A stretch of 64,000 nt of DNA, from contig OX422193.1 of the NCBI GenBank assembly GCA_949130485.1, positions 9,411,619 through 9,475,618 of the forward strand, given 5' to 3'. Under the pieces are notes generated by a model that worked only from the letters and a program-made list of their open reading frames with translations, was not told the origin of the DNA and did not search any database. This document shows, piece by piece, positions 1 through 18,217 of the stretch (positions are counted from its first letter, which is position 1; every line of letters starts with the position of its first letter). This stretch comes from Agelas oroides. Taxonomy: Eukaryota > Porifera > Demospongiae > Agelasida > Agelasidae. A program made the position numbers and the translations under genes.

Positions 1-1683
1 ATACTTCCTGCTGTAATAACTAATGAGCGTCAGTGTGTGGGGGATGGTAAATACCACCTTCAGTTAGAGTACATTGGCACATGTTAGAGGAGGCCCACCA
101 GGGAGGGAGGGAGGGAGGGAGGGAGGGAGGGGGGCACACTACAGCAGAGACAAACTCTCAAGAAAGTAAAGTATACCAGGAGTAAAGAGGAGACCGGTCA
201 ACTGTCAGTGTAATGTACTACAGTAGAGAGCCCAGACCCGTACCCTCTCATGAGGAAAAATGGTCCGGTGAACCAAGTCAAATTAGTTGGGCTAGCGCAA
301 CCAGTGTAACTTAGTGACTTAGCAATACTTTGCTATTTTGCAACAAACACGCTTGAAATTGTTGGGATATCTGAGAAAGTTTTGTGTATTAACTAACATT
401 GTTGCAATCTCAACGGTCCTTACCACATTAGCTAATAGCCCCAAGAAATTTCACTTGGTTCACCAGACACCATTCTCACTAGGAGGTGCACGCGGTCTGG
501 GCACAAGACTACCGCACTACAGTGGAGGGCCTACCTACCCGGGTAGGAGCAAGGGGCGGGGCCACGAGAGGTGGGTTGTCATGGGGCGGAGGCACAACAC
601 ACAGTGTTACCCAGACAATGGCAGTGCCAGCTGTGAGCTTATTGTTGTCACAGACACAACCTGTTGCCCTCCACAATGCAACAGTTTAGCAAAACTGTGT
701 TGACAAGGTATGCATTTTAGTCAATGTGTAAAATTTGCAGCATTCCTAGAATGTTGACATTTCTCTTCACAGCATTTACACTTTAATGACTGCAGATTCC
801 TGACCCGAGGCGCTGCATGGCTAGGCCTATTCAGCTGTGTGAGGTATGTTTCGTTCAACATTATATTTTATTCATCATGAATCAGGACAAAGGTTGTACC
901 CTACATGTATTCAGAGGGTAACCATGTTCTTGCGTTGTATGCAGCATTCAGACAACAGACAGACAAGAAATAAATACGCCTCTGCTCCTACCCCACCCAC
1001 ATGCACTTGTAATATCTCTGGGTAGAGGCTTGTACTAGAAATGCATTACGACACTAATTGTCAGTCCATTTGGCACCCACAATTTATTATTTAAAAAAAA
1101 CTTAATGTCAGCTCTGAACATGTTTTTGTTAGACAGAGATGTTGCTAGACCCTCCCTCCTTCCATTGGGAAGAGAAATCGAATTCTGCACTAGCAGCAAC
1201 ACTGCAGCAGTAACGTAACTGCTGACTGCACTAGCAGTAAAAACTGCAGGTTTTGTCTAAAATTGGACAGTGGAACTGCAGAAAAGCGTTATGGAAAAAA
1301 AAAACATAAACACTTTGGCAGACAAGCGGGCTACTGACGTGTGTATCTGCGTGCAACTGCAGTTGCTACGTCAACAACAAATTCAAAACCTCACTGCAAG
1401 CATTGGCATTGCCAGCATGGCTAGCCAATCAATGCTTTACTTTCGCCAGCATGCACACTCTCTCACTCACCAAACGAACCTTTTCCTTCTCTCTCTTGAG
1501 CAGTTCGTCGTCTTTCTGGAGTCGCAGTAATTAACAGAGAGCGGCGTCCTCGGAACTGATTTGCTGTCGCCGTTTGAAATCAGCCCACTAGCTATGAATA
1601 TGATCAAAAGTGGGCGTTAAATGGGACCATAGACAGTGAAGGGGCGTGCCTTGTCCTGTCCTGATCGTATGCTCGCGGCGAGG
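1..1683. other. No gene recognised; contains one foldback element
   Basis: I see no exon with homology I recognise here. The stretch has a (GGGA)n run near 100-130, a long terminal-inverted-repeat element at about 224-511, and otherwise unique AT-rich sequence. The 3' end should contain the promoter of the TIGAR gene that starts at 1684. Confidence 0.5.
224..511. mobile_element. MITE-like foldback element
   Basis: Left end reads TAGAGAGCCCAGACC and right end reads GGTCTGGGCACAAGACTA, which are imperfect inverted repeats extending about 70 bp inward through the GGTGAACCAAGT motif. It is the same family as the 43667-43993 copy, which shares the GTGAACCAAGTCGAATTTCTTGG internal segment in the same place. 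It has no coding capacity, so it would be non-autonomous. Confidence 0.75.
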
Positions 1684-3634
1684 ATGGCCATCTGTTTTCA
1701 GCTGACGCTCGTGAGACAGTAAGTGATCCAAGCCTCTTCGTGTAGCCAGTGCATTTCCATACAAAAACATGCTGTCTGTCTAATGTACAGTGGGGAGACG
1801 GAGGCCAACCGGCTGAGACTACTGCAAGGTATGACTCCATTGACTGCAGGAGTTTCATAATAGACCCAGGTCTGGCTCCGCGGCACTATAAGCATATATG
1901 GTATTGTGGCCTGTGGGACTAAACCACTAAAATGGCTCTTGCGTCAGCCCTGCTGTAGCTTCGTTCCCAGGCCCTCGCCCAGCCGTACTGCAAGCGACGG
2001 GAAGCTGGGCGAGGCCCTGGGAACGAGACTGGTTGGACACTCATGCGGTTTCATGCAAGTCTGGACAGTGAGTTACTCTCTCTCCTCAAAAATTGGGGAG
2101 CGAGGTAGTTTTCTGTTCCACAATGCTGATCACTTCCACTATTTGGCATGCTACTGAAAGTGATTAGAGTTGTGGGATGGAAAGGGTCTGGCTTACGAGA
2201 CTAGTATGGGAATGTGGGACTTCCATTTGTGAGTGAACCCTTTATATTCACCTCCATTGCTGTCCAGGGCACCAAGACAGTGTGTTGTCCGAGAATGGCC
2301 GACAGCAGGCAAGACAACTGGCAGCACGGCTTGCCAGAGAACCATTTACTGCCATTTACTCCAGCGACCTTCTCAGAGCCAGTGAGGTGGGTAAAGAAAA
2401 GAGGTTGGCGGTGGTTTATTCAGGACCCTAGATCCTCCTTACCCAGTCAGAAGGGTCTCAGGTCCTGACTAACCAGTAGTAGCCTTGTTTCCAGGCTCTC
2501 CTATCACTTGCAGTGCCACGCTGTGCAAGTGATGGAGAGCCTGAGCAGCACTGTGATCAAAACATCCACTCAAGTACGATAGTAGGTGGCCAAATGGAAA
2601 AGGCACGTTATGTGCACACATGCAGACAATTGTACAGTTCTGGTCATTAGCTGGCGTACCATGGATGCATGCAGATATCGGTAGGTGGCCAAATGGACAT
2701 GCAGTTACAGTTAGCTGATTGGCTGTAGCCCATTCTATAAGCCAATGGATAAGGTAGTGTGGATGACCAGGGTTGCATGCTCACATGCACACACACAGAC
2801 GGCTGACATCATTGCTGCACAGCTGGATAAGAGAGTGGAGGTTGTGGAGGATCCCAGACTGAGAGAGAGAGTTGGTTACTGTGTGCTTGCTTGCATGTAG
2901 CCACCTTCATGGCCTCCCCCTTCCCCTAGGGGTTTGGAGAGGCAGAGGGACGACCAGTTGCAGAGTTGGTGCAAGCTGCGAGGCATCATCGTGTACCTGT
3001 GAATGAATATACTCCCCCAGGAGGGGAGACCTTACAGCAGTTGTATACCAGGACAGAGGACGTCTGGGCGACTCTCTGCAGGTCAGCCATAGCCTATTGT
3101 GCATGTCAGCTGATGTGGGTGTTGTGCTCCAGCTGGTGGATGCATGTACTCTCTGTAGTGACGTACATACGTAGAACTAATGGTCATTTTCTTCTACCGG
3201 TAGTGATGGCTCACACTGCAAGACCGCTGGCACTAGCCCTGTGAGTATCTTGACACCCCCCTCCCCTCCCCTCCACCTGTTCACTCATCCCACCTTCTCC
3301 AAACTCTTCTCTTCCTCTAACTTCTTTCTTGCAATGGTCTCAATTTATGATTGCACAGAGTGAGGGTACCATTCTCTGGCACTATCTGCAATCTACAAGG
3401 CCCTCACCTCCTCCCCCCCTCCCCTCCTCCCACACCCTGGTGGTCTCTCATGGAGGGCTGATACACGCTGTGATGAGCCACATGTGTAGGACCTTTGAGT
3501 GTGACCTGCCGAGTGGGGGCAGGACCACACCCAACACGGCTGTCAGCTCTTTCCTGGTTGTCATGGAAACCAAACCCAAGATAAAGTGTGTGTCAGTGAC
3601 TGCACTGTGCATGCATGACACTTCTCATTTGTGA
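1684..3634 (+). CDS. TIGAR: TIGAR-type fructose-2,6-bisphosphatase (histidine phosphatase)
   Basis: Six coding exons: 1684-1718, 1791-1828, 2268-2386, 2799-2870, 2930-3081, 3361-3634, with consistent phases, giving 229 aa (human TIGAR is 270). The protein opens with the phosphoglycerate-mutase signature LVRHGET (His12). It continues with SSDLLRASE, then LRERGFGEAEG (Glu87, matching the human TIGAR general acid), the family hallmark YTPPGGETL and a second histidine in LVVSHGG (His169). The C-terminal TPNTAVSSF matches TIGAR rather than other phosphatases of the superfamily. Expected role: cytosolic hydrolysis of fructose-2,6-bisphosphate, which lowers glycolysis and favours the pentose phosphate pathway. 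A transaldolase gene of the same pathway lies 11 kb downstream, probably by chance. All three catalytic residues are present. The loop between the last two exons is shorter than in human. Exon 6 could start a few bases earlier. Confidence 0.92.
1956..2030. mobile_element. Short foldback element in TIGAR intron 2
   Basis: A near-perfect hairpin with ends CTTCGTTCCCAGGCC and GGCCCTGGGAACGAGACT and a stem GCCCTCGCCCAGC around a ~20-nt loop. The ends match the other TAGYCTCGTTCCCAG elements in the window, but the stem sequence is its own. Confidence 0.75.
2480..2548. mobile_element. Short foldback element in TIGAR intron 3
   Basis: Left end TAGCCTTGTTTCCAGGCTCTC pairs with GAGAGCCTGAGCAG; the stem ATCACTTGCA pairs with TGCAAGTGAT. 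The right terminus is degraded compared with its relatives. Confidence 0.6.
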
Positions 3635-3674
3635 ATATGATATTATGCAATCTATTTAATTATCTAACTAGAAT

Positions 3675-3680
3675 AATAAA
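3675..3680 (+). promoter_or_regulatory. Poly(A) signal AATAAA of TIGAR
   Basis: Canonical AATAAA 41 bases after the TIGAR stop codon, the first in the 3' flank. Confidence 0.7.
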
Positions 3681-3907
3681 GGCCACAAAGTTATTTGTAT
3701 ATAGGTGGTGTTATATTTATATGAAATTTCTACCATGAAGGTGCTGAGAACCTCTACATAGAACTGCTTTTTGCATGCATATATAACACAGCCAATGATA
3801 ACACACAGTATTGAGAGAAATCAAACTAAAATGAACTGGGGTATAACATACATTGCTTTCAATTCCAACTTCAACAAAAACAGGTCCACTTGTGCACTAC
3901 ACAGTGC

Positions 3908-4480
3908 TCATGCAGTCCTTGCACGAGGGGAAGGGGCATAGCTGATGAGGGAGCGCCATGCAACCAGGTTGGAGGGAGAAATTCCGATCCTCATCTTGCG
4001 ATTGTCTGTCTCCCGAGAGAAGAAGTACCCGCACGTTGGCTTCATGTCCGTGTGGAAGGGGGAGAGAGAGTTACCCATGTCTTGGCGGCAGCTGCTAGGC
4101 CGACTGGCACCCAGTGTGATTACATGGGGCTGAGAGGAGGGGGAGGGGGAAGAACTGAGGCGAGAAGACTGTCTGTTAGCACTAGTTTGAGGTGATAGAA
4201 ATTATCTGTCATTAACGCTAATCTGGACCCCAGATCCTTCTGGCCAGGAGGGTCTGGGGTCCAGACTAGTCAAGAGTGCTGCGCTATCATTTAAATGTGG
4301 TGCTGCTGCCACTCTCACCTGTGCTTTGTAAGATTGGCGGAGGAGATGACGTGAAAACCGCAGGGAGCGCGCCGTCTGGTAGCCCGCTTTTGAGGGCCAG
4401 GCGCCCATCCAGTACACATACGCGCTGCGATGTGACTCGGGCTTGTAAGCCCTGTGGTCCAGCATTCCAGAGTTCGGCAT
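3908..4480 (-). CDS. Small two-exon protein, unrecognised
   Basis: Minus-strand exons 4319-4480 and 3908-4129 are both phase 0 and joined by a clean GT-AG intron whose acceptor is preceded by a polypyrimidine run; together they give 127 aa. The product starts MPNSGMLDHRAYKPESHRS, is rich in Tyr, Trp, Arg and Ser, and ends LISYAPSPRARTA. It has no signal peptide, membrane span or coiled coil. I do not recognise the family. Support for a real gene: open frames on both sides of a good intron, coding-like codon use, and a head-to-head position with GSKIP. It is tail to tail with TIGAR. Its length and composition would fit a small structural protein, but I assign no function. Confidence 0.7.
4218..4269. 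repeat. Hairpin (foldback) in intron of the small gene
   Basis: CTAATCTGGACCCCAGATCC pairs with GGTCTGGGGTCCAGACTAG across a short loop (CTTCTGGCCAGGAG). Similar in size to the foldback family, with modified termini. Confidence 0.65.
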
Positions 4481-4709
4481 GTCGCTCGCTTGCAGCTTTC
4501 TCTACAGTCGTGAGTGGGTGGAGCTGCTAAATACGGCAACCCAGCCACTCCCCGCGTGGGAGTATTACGCGCACGTGATGCACAAAAATGTAATTAGCTA
4601 GTCTAGTCTCGTACCGGTACCCCCGCCATAGATATGTATTCTGGGAGTAACTGTAAGGGGTGGGGCTGCATCGTGATGACACGCGGGATTCTCCCTGGCT
4701 AGGCTATAA
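4481..4709. promoter_or_regulatory. Shared head-to-head promoter region
   Basis: About 230 bp separate the ATG of the minus-strand small gene (4480) from the ATG of GSKIP (4710), so both promoters must lie here. A TATAAA overlaps the GSKIP start (TATAAATGG), too close to act as its TATA box. Confidence 0.6.
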
Positions 4710-5505
4710 ATGGCAGCAGAGACTATTGTAGACTTTTTACAGGAGGCGCGTCAGAGCCTGGAGGAGGTAGCCTACGCCATTAGGGAGGGCAAGATGAGCA
4801 ACACGCTTCCGTGCGACTCCGGCTGCGTGCACCTGAACCTGACGACACTTGAGGGGCTGAGCTTCTGCGTCAGACTGAGTCTGCGGGGATTTGAGGTACA
4901 CCTCTTCCTGCCACGCTCACAATTATCAGTGGCCCTACACACACTCCCCCCCCCCCCCCCCCCCCCACAACACACACAACCTCACCCCTCAACACACACA
5001 ACCTCACAACACATGCAACCTCACCCCTCACAACACACACTCCCCCCTCACAACACACAACCTCACCTCTCACACATTTCAAGTCAGTTCCATTCAGTAT
5101 CACACATGCAGAATACTGTGTGCTGTGGGTTGCTGGCTTGCAAGACCACTCCCCCATGCACACCTCACCCACATACCCCACTCACTGCAGATTGTTGGGC
5201 GGGAGTATGACAGTTTAGAGCTGGATGGAGGAGATGATTTGGAGGCCTATGAAACAGTGTATGCGCTGCTCAACCATCTCAGTCCTAGTTATCCAAGCTC
5301 CTTCCAGCATGCCCTGGCAGACAAGCTGGAGGACCTTGAGCAAAGACAAAATCCCAGGTCCACCGCAGACAGTGGTTCTTCAGAGGTGAGGGTGTCCACA
5401 GTAGTGGCCTGGGGGGTGTTGTATTGTGTGTCTTTTTCAACCCCTCTTTGTCTTTTCCCATTCCTCTTCATCCTGCCCACACAGCCTGCAGACAGAGACT
5501 GCTAG
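4710..5505 (+). CDS. GSKIP: GSK3-beta interacting protein (GSKIP)
   Basis: Exons 4710-4895, 5191-5385 and 5485-5505 give 133 aa, all phase 0 (human GSKIP is 139 aa). The GSKIP domain is clear in the second exon: LEAYETVYALLNHLSPSY and SFQHALADKLEDLEQ, which match the human helix that binds GSK3-beta. The N-terminal exon contains LTTLEGLSFCVRLSLRGFE, the beta-strand part of the fold. In vertebrates the protein anchors PKA through its upstream region and inhibits GSK3-beta; only the domain is verifiable here. Intron 1 contains a C-run and a short CA-rich minisatellite (about 4945-5075). The frame remains open into intron 1, so a long read-through ORF is an artefact. The last exon is only six codons and is the least certain. 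Confidence 0.9.
4945..5075. repeat. CA-rich minisatellite in GSKIP intron 1
   Basis: A C-homopolymer followed by imperfect copies of a CTCACCCCTCACAACACACA-like unit. Confidence 0.75.
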
Positions 5506-5553
5506 CAAGTTTATCACCAATAGTATAAATACATGTTTGTGCACTCTAACACT

Positions 5554-5618
5554 TAGTCTCATACCCGGGCCACATTGGAGGAGGAAAAGTGTCCTCTATG
5601 TGACCAGGGAACGAGGCT
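5554..5618. mobile_element. Short foldback element downstream of GSKIP
   Basis: Starts TAGTCTCATACCCGGGCCACAT and ends ATGTGACCAGGGAACGAGGCT, with an internal GAGGA/TCCTC stem. The termini match the TAGYCTCGT..CCC family. Confidence 0.65.
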
Positions 5619-6017
5619 GTCAGACTAAAATGTCTATACCACTGTAATTATTAAGAGTGTGATCCTTCGACCTTTCCCACTGTAGCTAGCTACTGCCCAA
5701 TATGTACAGTGTGTGTGTGTGTTGGCACACATAATTACTACCAACTGGGCATGCTGCCAAAAACATTTTGTCTGTGTATTTATACATTAATATTGGATAT
5801 TATTGGGTGGGGTATACGGTTACCAAATTACACCACATTAATATCCTGCACATTCAGTGACTGCAAATACTCTTGGCAATCTGCACGTACACTCACCAAA
5901 TTCAAGCAGTATAAAGCTGTGTGCACTCTTGTCTGAATGTTATACGTGCCTACAATTGTCACACGAGTTGTATTGCTAAATTGTGAGAGCTAGATCTGAG
6001 CTGCCCGAGACTCCAAG

Positions 6018-6686
6018 ATGCGTCTATCCCGTGTTGTTCTGCTGCTGTTGATGTCGTTGCTTGCAGTGGAGTGCAGTGCAGGTGGATGGAGAAGGGGAAA
6101 GCAGGTGAGTTTGTGTGTGCATGCACTTAGGCCTGCACTGTACACAGTCTGCATCTTGTCTGCATGGCTGTCTAAATACTGCATTTATTTTCTCTTGCAG
6201 CCAAGATGGAGGGAGAGGATGCGACCCACTCCCTCTTCCACTCCCAAAGTACCTGTCGAAGAGTGGATGTCCCTGAAGCAGTGCTTTCACCGGTGCCATC
6301 AGCAGTTTAAATCTCACACCAATTGGTTGCGACTGGTTAAGTGCAAATTGGCCTGCCACTGCCCACCAGCCACTACAGCACCCACCACAGCTACAACAGC
6401 CACGACAGCCACGACAGCCACGACAGCCACGACAGCACCCACAACAGCCACGACAGCCACTACAGCACCCACCACAGCCACAACAGCCACTACAGCTACA
6501 ACAGCCACGACAGCTACAACAGCCACAACAGCCACGACAGCCACGACAGCCACGACAGCCACTACAGCCACGACAGCCACGACAGCCACGACAGCCACTA
6601 CAGCCACTACAGCCACGACAGCTACAACAGCCACGACAGCTCCTACCACAGCTCCCACTGCAGGCCCCGTTGTTGTACCCCGATGA
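6018..6686 (+). CDS. Secreted Cys-containing, Thr-rich mucin-like protein
   Basis: Exons 6018-6104 and 6201-6686 give 190 aa, phase 0. Residues 1-20 form a classic signal peptide ([20 protein letters not shown]). A ~50-residue middle part has five cysteines (CFHRC ... CKLACHC). From about residue 80 the protein is a Thr/Ala/Pro tract of repeated TAT and TAP triplets encoded by an ACAGCCACG-like microsatellite, ending [11 protein letters not shown]. This looks like a dense O-glycosylation region, so an extracellular or mucus role is inferred. No GPI or membrane segment follows. Family not recognised. The repeat tract keeps open frames on both strands, so those shadows were ignored. Tract length is likely polymorphic. 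Confidence 0.75.
   Translation: MRLSRVVLLLLMSLLAVECSAGGWRRGKQVSLCVHALRPALYTVCILSAWLSKYCIYFLLQPRWRERMRPTPSSTPKVPVEEWMSLKQCFHRCHQQFKSHTNWLRLVKCKLACHCPPATTAPTTATTATTATTATTATTAPTTATTATTAPTTATTATTATTATTATTATTATTATTATTATTATTATTATTATTATTATTATTATTAPTTAPTAGPVVVPR
6365..6645. repeat. Coding trinucleotide-based repeat (ACAGCCACG-like)
   Basis: About 30 copies of a 9-bp unit ACAGCCACG with ACT/ACA variants, in frame with the mucin-like gene. Confidence 0.85.
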
Positions 6687-7373
6687 TTTTCTGGCCAGCC
6701 CTCGTGTCTACATGCAGTGGACTAGCTAGCTATGCGCGCAGTGTGTCTTGTACTCATACTCATAACAGTGACATGAACAATTAAATGAACCATCTGTTTA
6801 CCTTTGAACGCCAGCCTATAGCTCTCGATGTATACTAGTATAGCTAAAAAGTTGAGTTGATTGCACGGTACATGATGTAGAAGTGCGAGGGGAAGGAAGA
6901 GAGGGGAGGGGCTGTGCATATAAGCGCTTGCCATTGTCCATGAGCTGCAGCTATGCATTTAACGCGGTGGGGCTGGAGGATTGTGAAGTAGTAGAACTCG
7001 ATCAATGTATAGTCGGTTTCATCCAAGCATGCAGTGGCCAGCAGCCAATTCGTTAATGGTGCCTTCTGGGAAGCCAACCAATGCCAGTTGGTTGATGGGA
7101 CGTCTGCCCTCAGACAAGACAATAGTTTACAAACAAACCCATTCATGATCATCCTGGGAGCGTCCTTCAGAAGGTACACAGAGCGGTACATTAGAAGCCA
7201 ATTAGTGATGGCCCATATATCAACATGTACACTCACAGTGCCAACAGTAGAGTCAAACATTGACATAATGCAGTCATATGATACAGATGATTTTATACAT
7301 AGTTTAGAACCAGTACAATGATGATAAGAATGATAGGTCACATTGACATGCATGTATACACACACAGGTCCCC
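6687..7373. other. Intergenic; likely 3' flank of SYCP1
   Basis: No exon recognised on either strand. The stretch separates the stop of the mucin-like gene (6686) from the stop of SYCP1 (7374), which are tail to tail. The 173-codon minus-strand ORF here has no recognisable content and is probably 3' UTR. Confidence 0.5.
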
Positions 7374-14511
<7,138 letters not shown>

Positions 14512-14535
14512 CCTGCTGAGTGTCCGGGTATTCAC

Positions 14536-15078
14536 ATTTCAGTTTATACAAAACAATGACATGAAATACACAAAACAGTACAACAAGGAACTAACTAGCG
14601 GACCAGACTACAGCACATGGACACGGTAGGAGCCCAGGGGGGAGCCTGCCCCGCCGGGCTTTGGTTTACCTGCAGCCACGGGCACAACGCAACGACGTAG
14701 CTACACCCCTATGCTTTTTTCAGCCCGTCTCCAACAGCGACCTCCTCCTTGGAAACGTAAACCGGACCACGGGGCTCGCTATTGGTTGGTTTTCCCGGGA
14801 AAGACTGCCATTCGTCGGCTTGTACAGCCGCTGCAAGTTCAAAGGAGGGAAATCCCCTAAAGTTTAGGCGCCAAAGAGCAAGACCACGTGCGCATACGAT
14901 TTGCAGCCCTACTTCCGGTATTAAAGTTTCCGCTTCCTGTACCAGCCACATCAAGTCCAGACTCTGCAGAAGCAAGCATCTAAGGTAAGAATGTTATGTG
15001 ATTACTTGAGCCTAAAGGTAGAAAGCAAATCAGCCCTCCTTTAGCTGGGTGGTATGTTTGCGTGTCCCCTCCCTGCAG
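14536..15078. promoter_or_regulatory. Head-to-head promoter region of SYCP1 and TALDO1, with TALDO1 5' UTR exon
   Basis: The two start codons are about 580 bp apart on opposite strands. On the plus strand a likely non-coding first exon of TALDO1 ends at 14984 (AAG|GTAAGA), and its intron ends at 15078 (CTGCAG). GC-rich sequence around 14630-14830 is the best place for a shared promoter. No TATA box was seen. Confidence 0.5.
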
Positions 15079-15088
15079 GCCATCGACC

Positions 15089-17376
15089 ATGAGTGTGCTA
15101 GACCAGCTGAAAGCTTTCACCACTGTTGTGGCTGACACTGGTGACATCAAGAGTGAGTGAGGAAGAGGGATGGTGCTGACCCCCTTGTGTGAAATGACTG
15201 TTGACATTTTTGTTTCATGCTGTCCCTTGATAGTTTGAATACAGTGCAGCATTAGGTTATGTGTTCTCCTTCCTCCTCTTCCGATCAATCCACAGCCATT
15301 GACCAGTACAAGCCAACAGACGCCACAACAAACCCCTCCCTCCTGTACACTGCAGCACAAATGGCAGAGTACCAACATTTGGTAGACGATGCTATTCAGT
15401 ACGCCAAGGGACAGTCCAGGTGGGCGAACTGTGTGGGTGTGTGAGGTGGGGAGAAGGTATCACTCCTACCCTACACACACACACTCATGTGCAGTGACAT
15501 TGATGAGCAGGTGACTGCAGCAATTGACAAGTTGTATGTCAACTTTGGTATTGAGATTCTGAAGATTATTCCAGGCCGGGTATCCACTGAAGTGGACGCA
15601 AGGTGAGCCCCTAACCACCCACAGGAGGTAGGCACACATTCATTAATGTGTTACATGCATTTAACTACCCGTCACATGTAATCAACTGCAGACATTTGAG
15701 TTAATAGTGGGGTGACCACTGCAGAAAATGCTTCTTGCTTGGACTTCTCCACCCTCACCCTCCCTTGATCCCTTCCTCCACCTCCCAGGCTGTCCTTTGA
15801 TAAGGAGGCCTCTATTGCAAAGGCACGTCGGTTCATTGAGCTGTACGAACAGGCCAGCATCAGCAAGGAACGGGTGCTGATCAAACTGAGCTCAACCTGG
15901 GAGGGAATTGAGGCTGCAAGGTGAGGTGGGAGGGAGGGAGGGAGGGAGGGGGGAGAGGATAGAGAGGATGGAAGGGTGACTGGTGACACACTTATCCTCT
16001 GCTTGTGGCTCACATGTACCTCTCCCTCCGGATCCTCTCCCTCTTCCCTCTCCTCCCACAGGGTCCTTGAGTCAGAGTATGGAATCCACTGCAACTTGAC
16101 CCTGCTGTTCTCGTTTGCACAAGTGAGTCACCACAGTCAGCTCACCATAGTGCAGCCTTACCTGAACTATCCACTCCCTCCTCCCCCCTCTCCCTCCTCC
16201 CCCCTAGGCTGTATCTTGTGCAGAAGCTGGTGTGACTCTCATTTCACCGTTTGTTGGTCGTATCTTTGACTGGTACGTAAAGAACACTGACAAAAAGGTG
16301 TATGAACCACACGAGGATCCAGGTATGTGTGTGTGGTGTGTGTGTGTTTGGTGTATATGATGTACTGTGTGGTGTGTATTAGTGTGTGTGAACATGCTGG
16401 TGCATACTGTGGTTCTTGTGGGCCAGTTGCATGATTCTATCTCCTTACATGGAAGGTGTGCATACTGTGGTTCTTGTGGGCCAGTTGCATGATTCTATCT
16501 CCTTACATGGAAGGTGTGCAGTCGGTGTCACGTATCTACAACTATTACAAGAAGTTTGGCTACAAGACCATTGTCATGGGAGCGTCTTTCCGTAACACGG
16601 GGCAGATCACGGAGTTAGCCGGCTGTGACAATCTGACCATTTCGTAAGTGTCTCCTTACATGTACCACTGGTGTTCTAGGGGCAGGGAAGGAGGGGGGGG
16701 GGGGGCACAGTGTGTGTGTGTATAGAACACTATTTGGAGAGACATCCATCACCATCTTGATGGACAGTGGAGTGGGGAGGAGAAATGCAGTATGTGTAGA
16801 AGTCGGGAAGGAGAGGGACGTACGTCCATTACTCCACATACTCTTTAAGTCTCTTGGGGGAATTTTAGCTGGACTTCGCCCCTGGTGTGTGTGTGCATGC
16901 ATGCGTGTGTGTGTGTGTGTGTGTGTGTGCATGCATGTGTGTGTGTGTGTGTGTGTGTGCATGCATGTGTGTGTGTGTGCATGCGTGTGTGTGTGCCTCA
17001 TGGTAGGCTTTCCTCCCCCCCCCCCCCCCCCCCCCCCCTGTCTTAGTCCTGCACTTCTGGAGAAGCTCAAGAACTCAGATGAGAAGATCTCGCAGAAACT
17101 GTCAGTGGATGCTGGTATGTGGACTTTATAGTGTGATGTGCCCCCCCACCTCCCTCTCCTTGCTCCAATCGTGTGTCAATCTCCTCATGGAGCAATTTCC
17201 TCCCCCCAACAGCCCAGCGTCTGGACATTGAGAAGGTCTCCCTGAATGAGAAGTCGTTCCGCTGGCTTCTCAATGAGGACCAGATGGCTACGGAGAAGCT
17301 CTCAGAAGGTATTCGTCGCTTTGCTGCTGACACAGTGAAGTTGGAGGCTCTGATTCGTGAGAAGCTGAAGGCCTGA
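15089..17376 (+). CDS. TALDO1: Transaldolase
   Basis: Nine coding exons: 15089-15152, 15296-15419, 15495-15602, 15789-15920, 16062-16122, 16208-16322, 16514-16643, 17047-17114, 17213-17376. They give 321 aa (human 337) with consistent phases. Transaldolase signatures are near-identical to animal TALDO1: [32 protein letters not shown] with the Schiff-base lysine (about Lys131), [31 protein letters not shown] and [17 protein letters not shown]. Role: cytosolic transfer of a three-carbon dihydroxyacetone unit in the non-oxidative pentose phosphate pathway. The C-terminus ends LIREKLKA, about ten residues shorter than human. Intron 6 carries a 58-bp duplication that copies its 3' splice site, and intron 7 carries TG and C runs. 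Confidence 0.96.
16400..16515. repeat. 58-bp tandem duplication covering a 3' splice site
   Basis: Two near-identical 58-bp copies (16400-16457, 16458-16515) begin GTGCATACTGTGGTTCTTGT. Both contain the acceptor context TACATGGAAG|GTGTGCA, of which only the second is followed by TALDO1 coding sequence. Confidence 0.9.
16690..17040. repeat. TG/GCATGC-rich and poly-C tracts in TALDO1 intron 7
   Basis: A (TG)n array interrupted by GCATGCATG (about 16885-17000) is followed by a C-homopolymer of about 24 bases before the acceptor TCTTAG. Confidence 0.85.
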
Positions 17377-18217
17377 AACTGTCCCAATCCAATTCTGTGC
17401 AAACTCTAGCAGACACTGAAGTGTGTAGCTTAGAATCTATAGAACTTGTACTATCCGGCATATTCTTTAGAGCTGTTTGAGACGAATTGTTTCTCCAAAA
17501 TTATAATTTGGTTGCTGATAGCGACACAAGTTTCTCGAGGTTCATTGTTGCGTGTGTGTATGCTTTCCCTTGGTCCTATTGCAATAAGGGGTGTCTGGCA
17601 CCGTATGGTCTGGGCACCGGTACTTTACACAAATGTAACTCAAGAGTGCATGTGTGTATGCATTGTGCACACGTTTGTATGCATTGTGCATGTGTGTGTG
17701 AGTGTGCATGTGGTATTATGTGGTATATGTGTGGGATGTGTGTATATGTGGAGGTGTTGTAGAATGTGTGCGTGTGTATACTATGTGGTGCGTACTACCA
17801 ACTAGGTAGGTAGGTACCCACTGAAGCAAACTATTTACATCCAGTATAGAATTATCTTGTGGTTTGCACACGGTTCTAGGCCACCTCCCAATTTTCCGCA
17901 CCTTTCGTGCGTGTAAAAACTGCATGCGCACTGTTGCCCTGTGTTATGTAATCAGGCGTGCTGTCACTTGAGGGTGAAGTGGTGCATACTTTATATTTCC
18001 ATTGTTGCCATGGTAACGAGAATGTAAGACATTGTGATTAATGAATAATTAATTACTATTACTAATGAATAGGAATTGTGCAGGCCGGCAGAGTCAGAAA
18101 TGTAGAGACGTCGCAGTTTAAAAGTGACAGAAAGCAGTGCTTCTTGCAGTGCCGACTCAAGCTGACGAGTAACAAGTCTAATATCTGTGACATAAGGTGA
18201 CGAGTGTCCGTATAAAC
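17377..18217. other. Intergenic, TALDO1 3' flank and cryptochrome 5' flank
   Basis: No exon recognised. A TG/TGCA-rich stretch lies around 17640-17790. The last ~150 bp should carry the cryptochrome promoter. Confidence 0.45.

Noticed and set aside
4710..5210. 166-codon uninterrupted ORF at the GSKIP start
   Set aside because: It reads through the first donor into a CA/C-rich intron. Homology to the GSKIP domain resumes only after the acceptor at 5190.
6844..7365. 173-codon minus-strand ORF next to SYCP1
   Set aside because: It lies just past the SYCP1 stop, has no homology I recognise and probably is 3' UTR.
18197..18217. Seven-residue N-terminal extension of the cryptochrome
   Set aside because: It would start with GTG; the first ATG in frame is at 18218, so that start was used.
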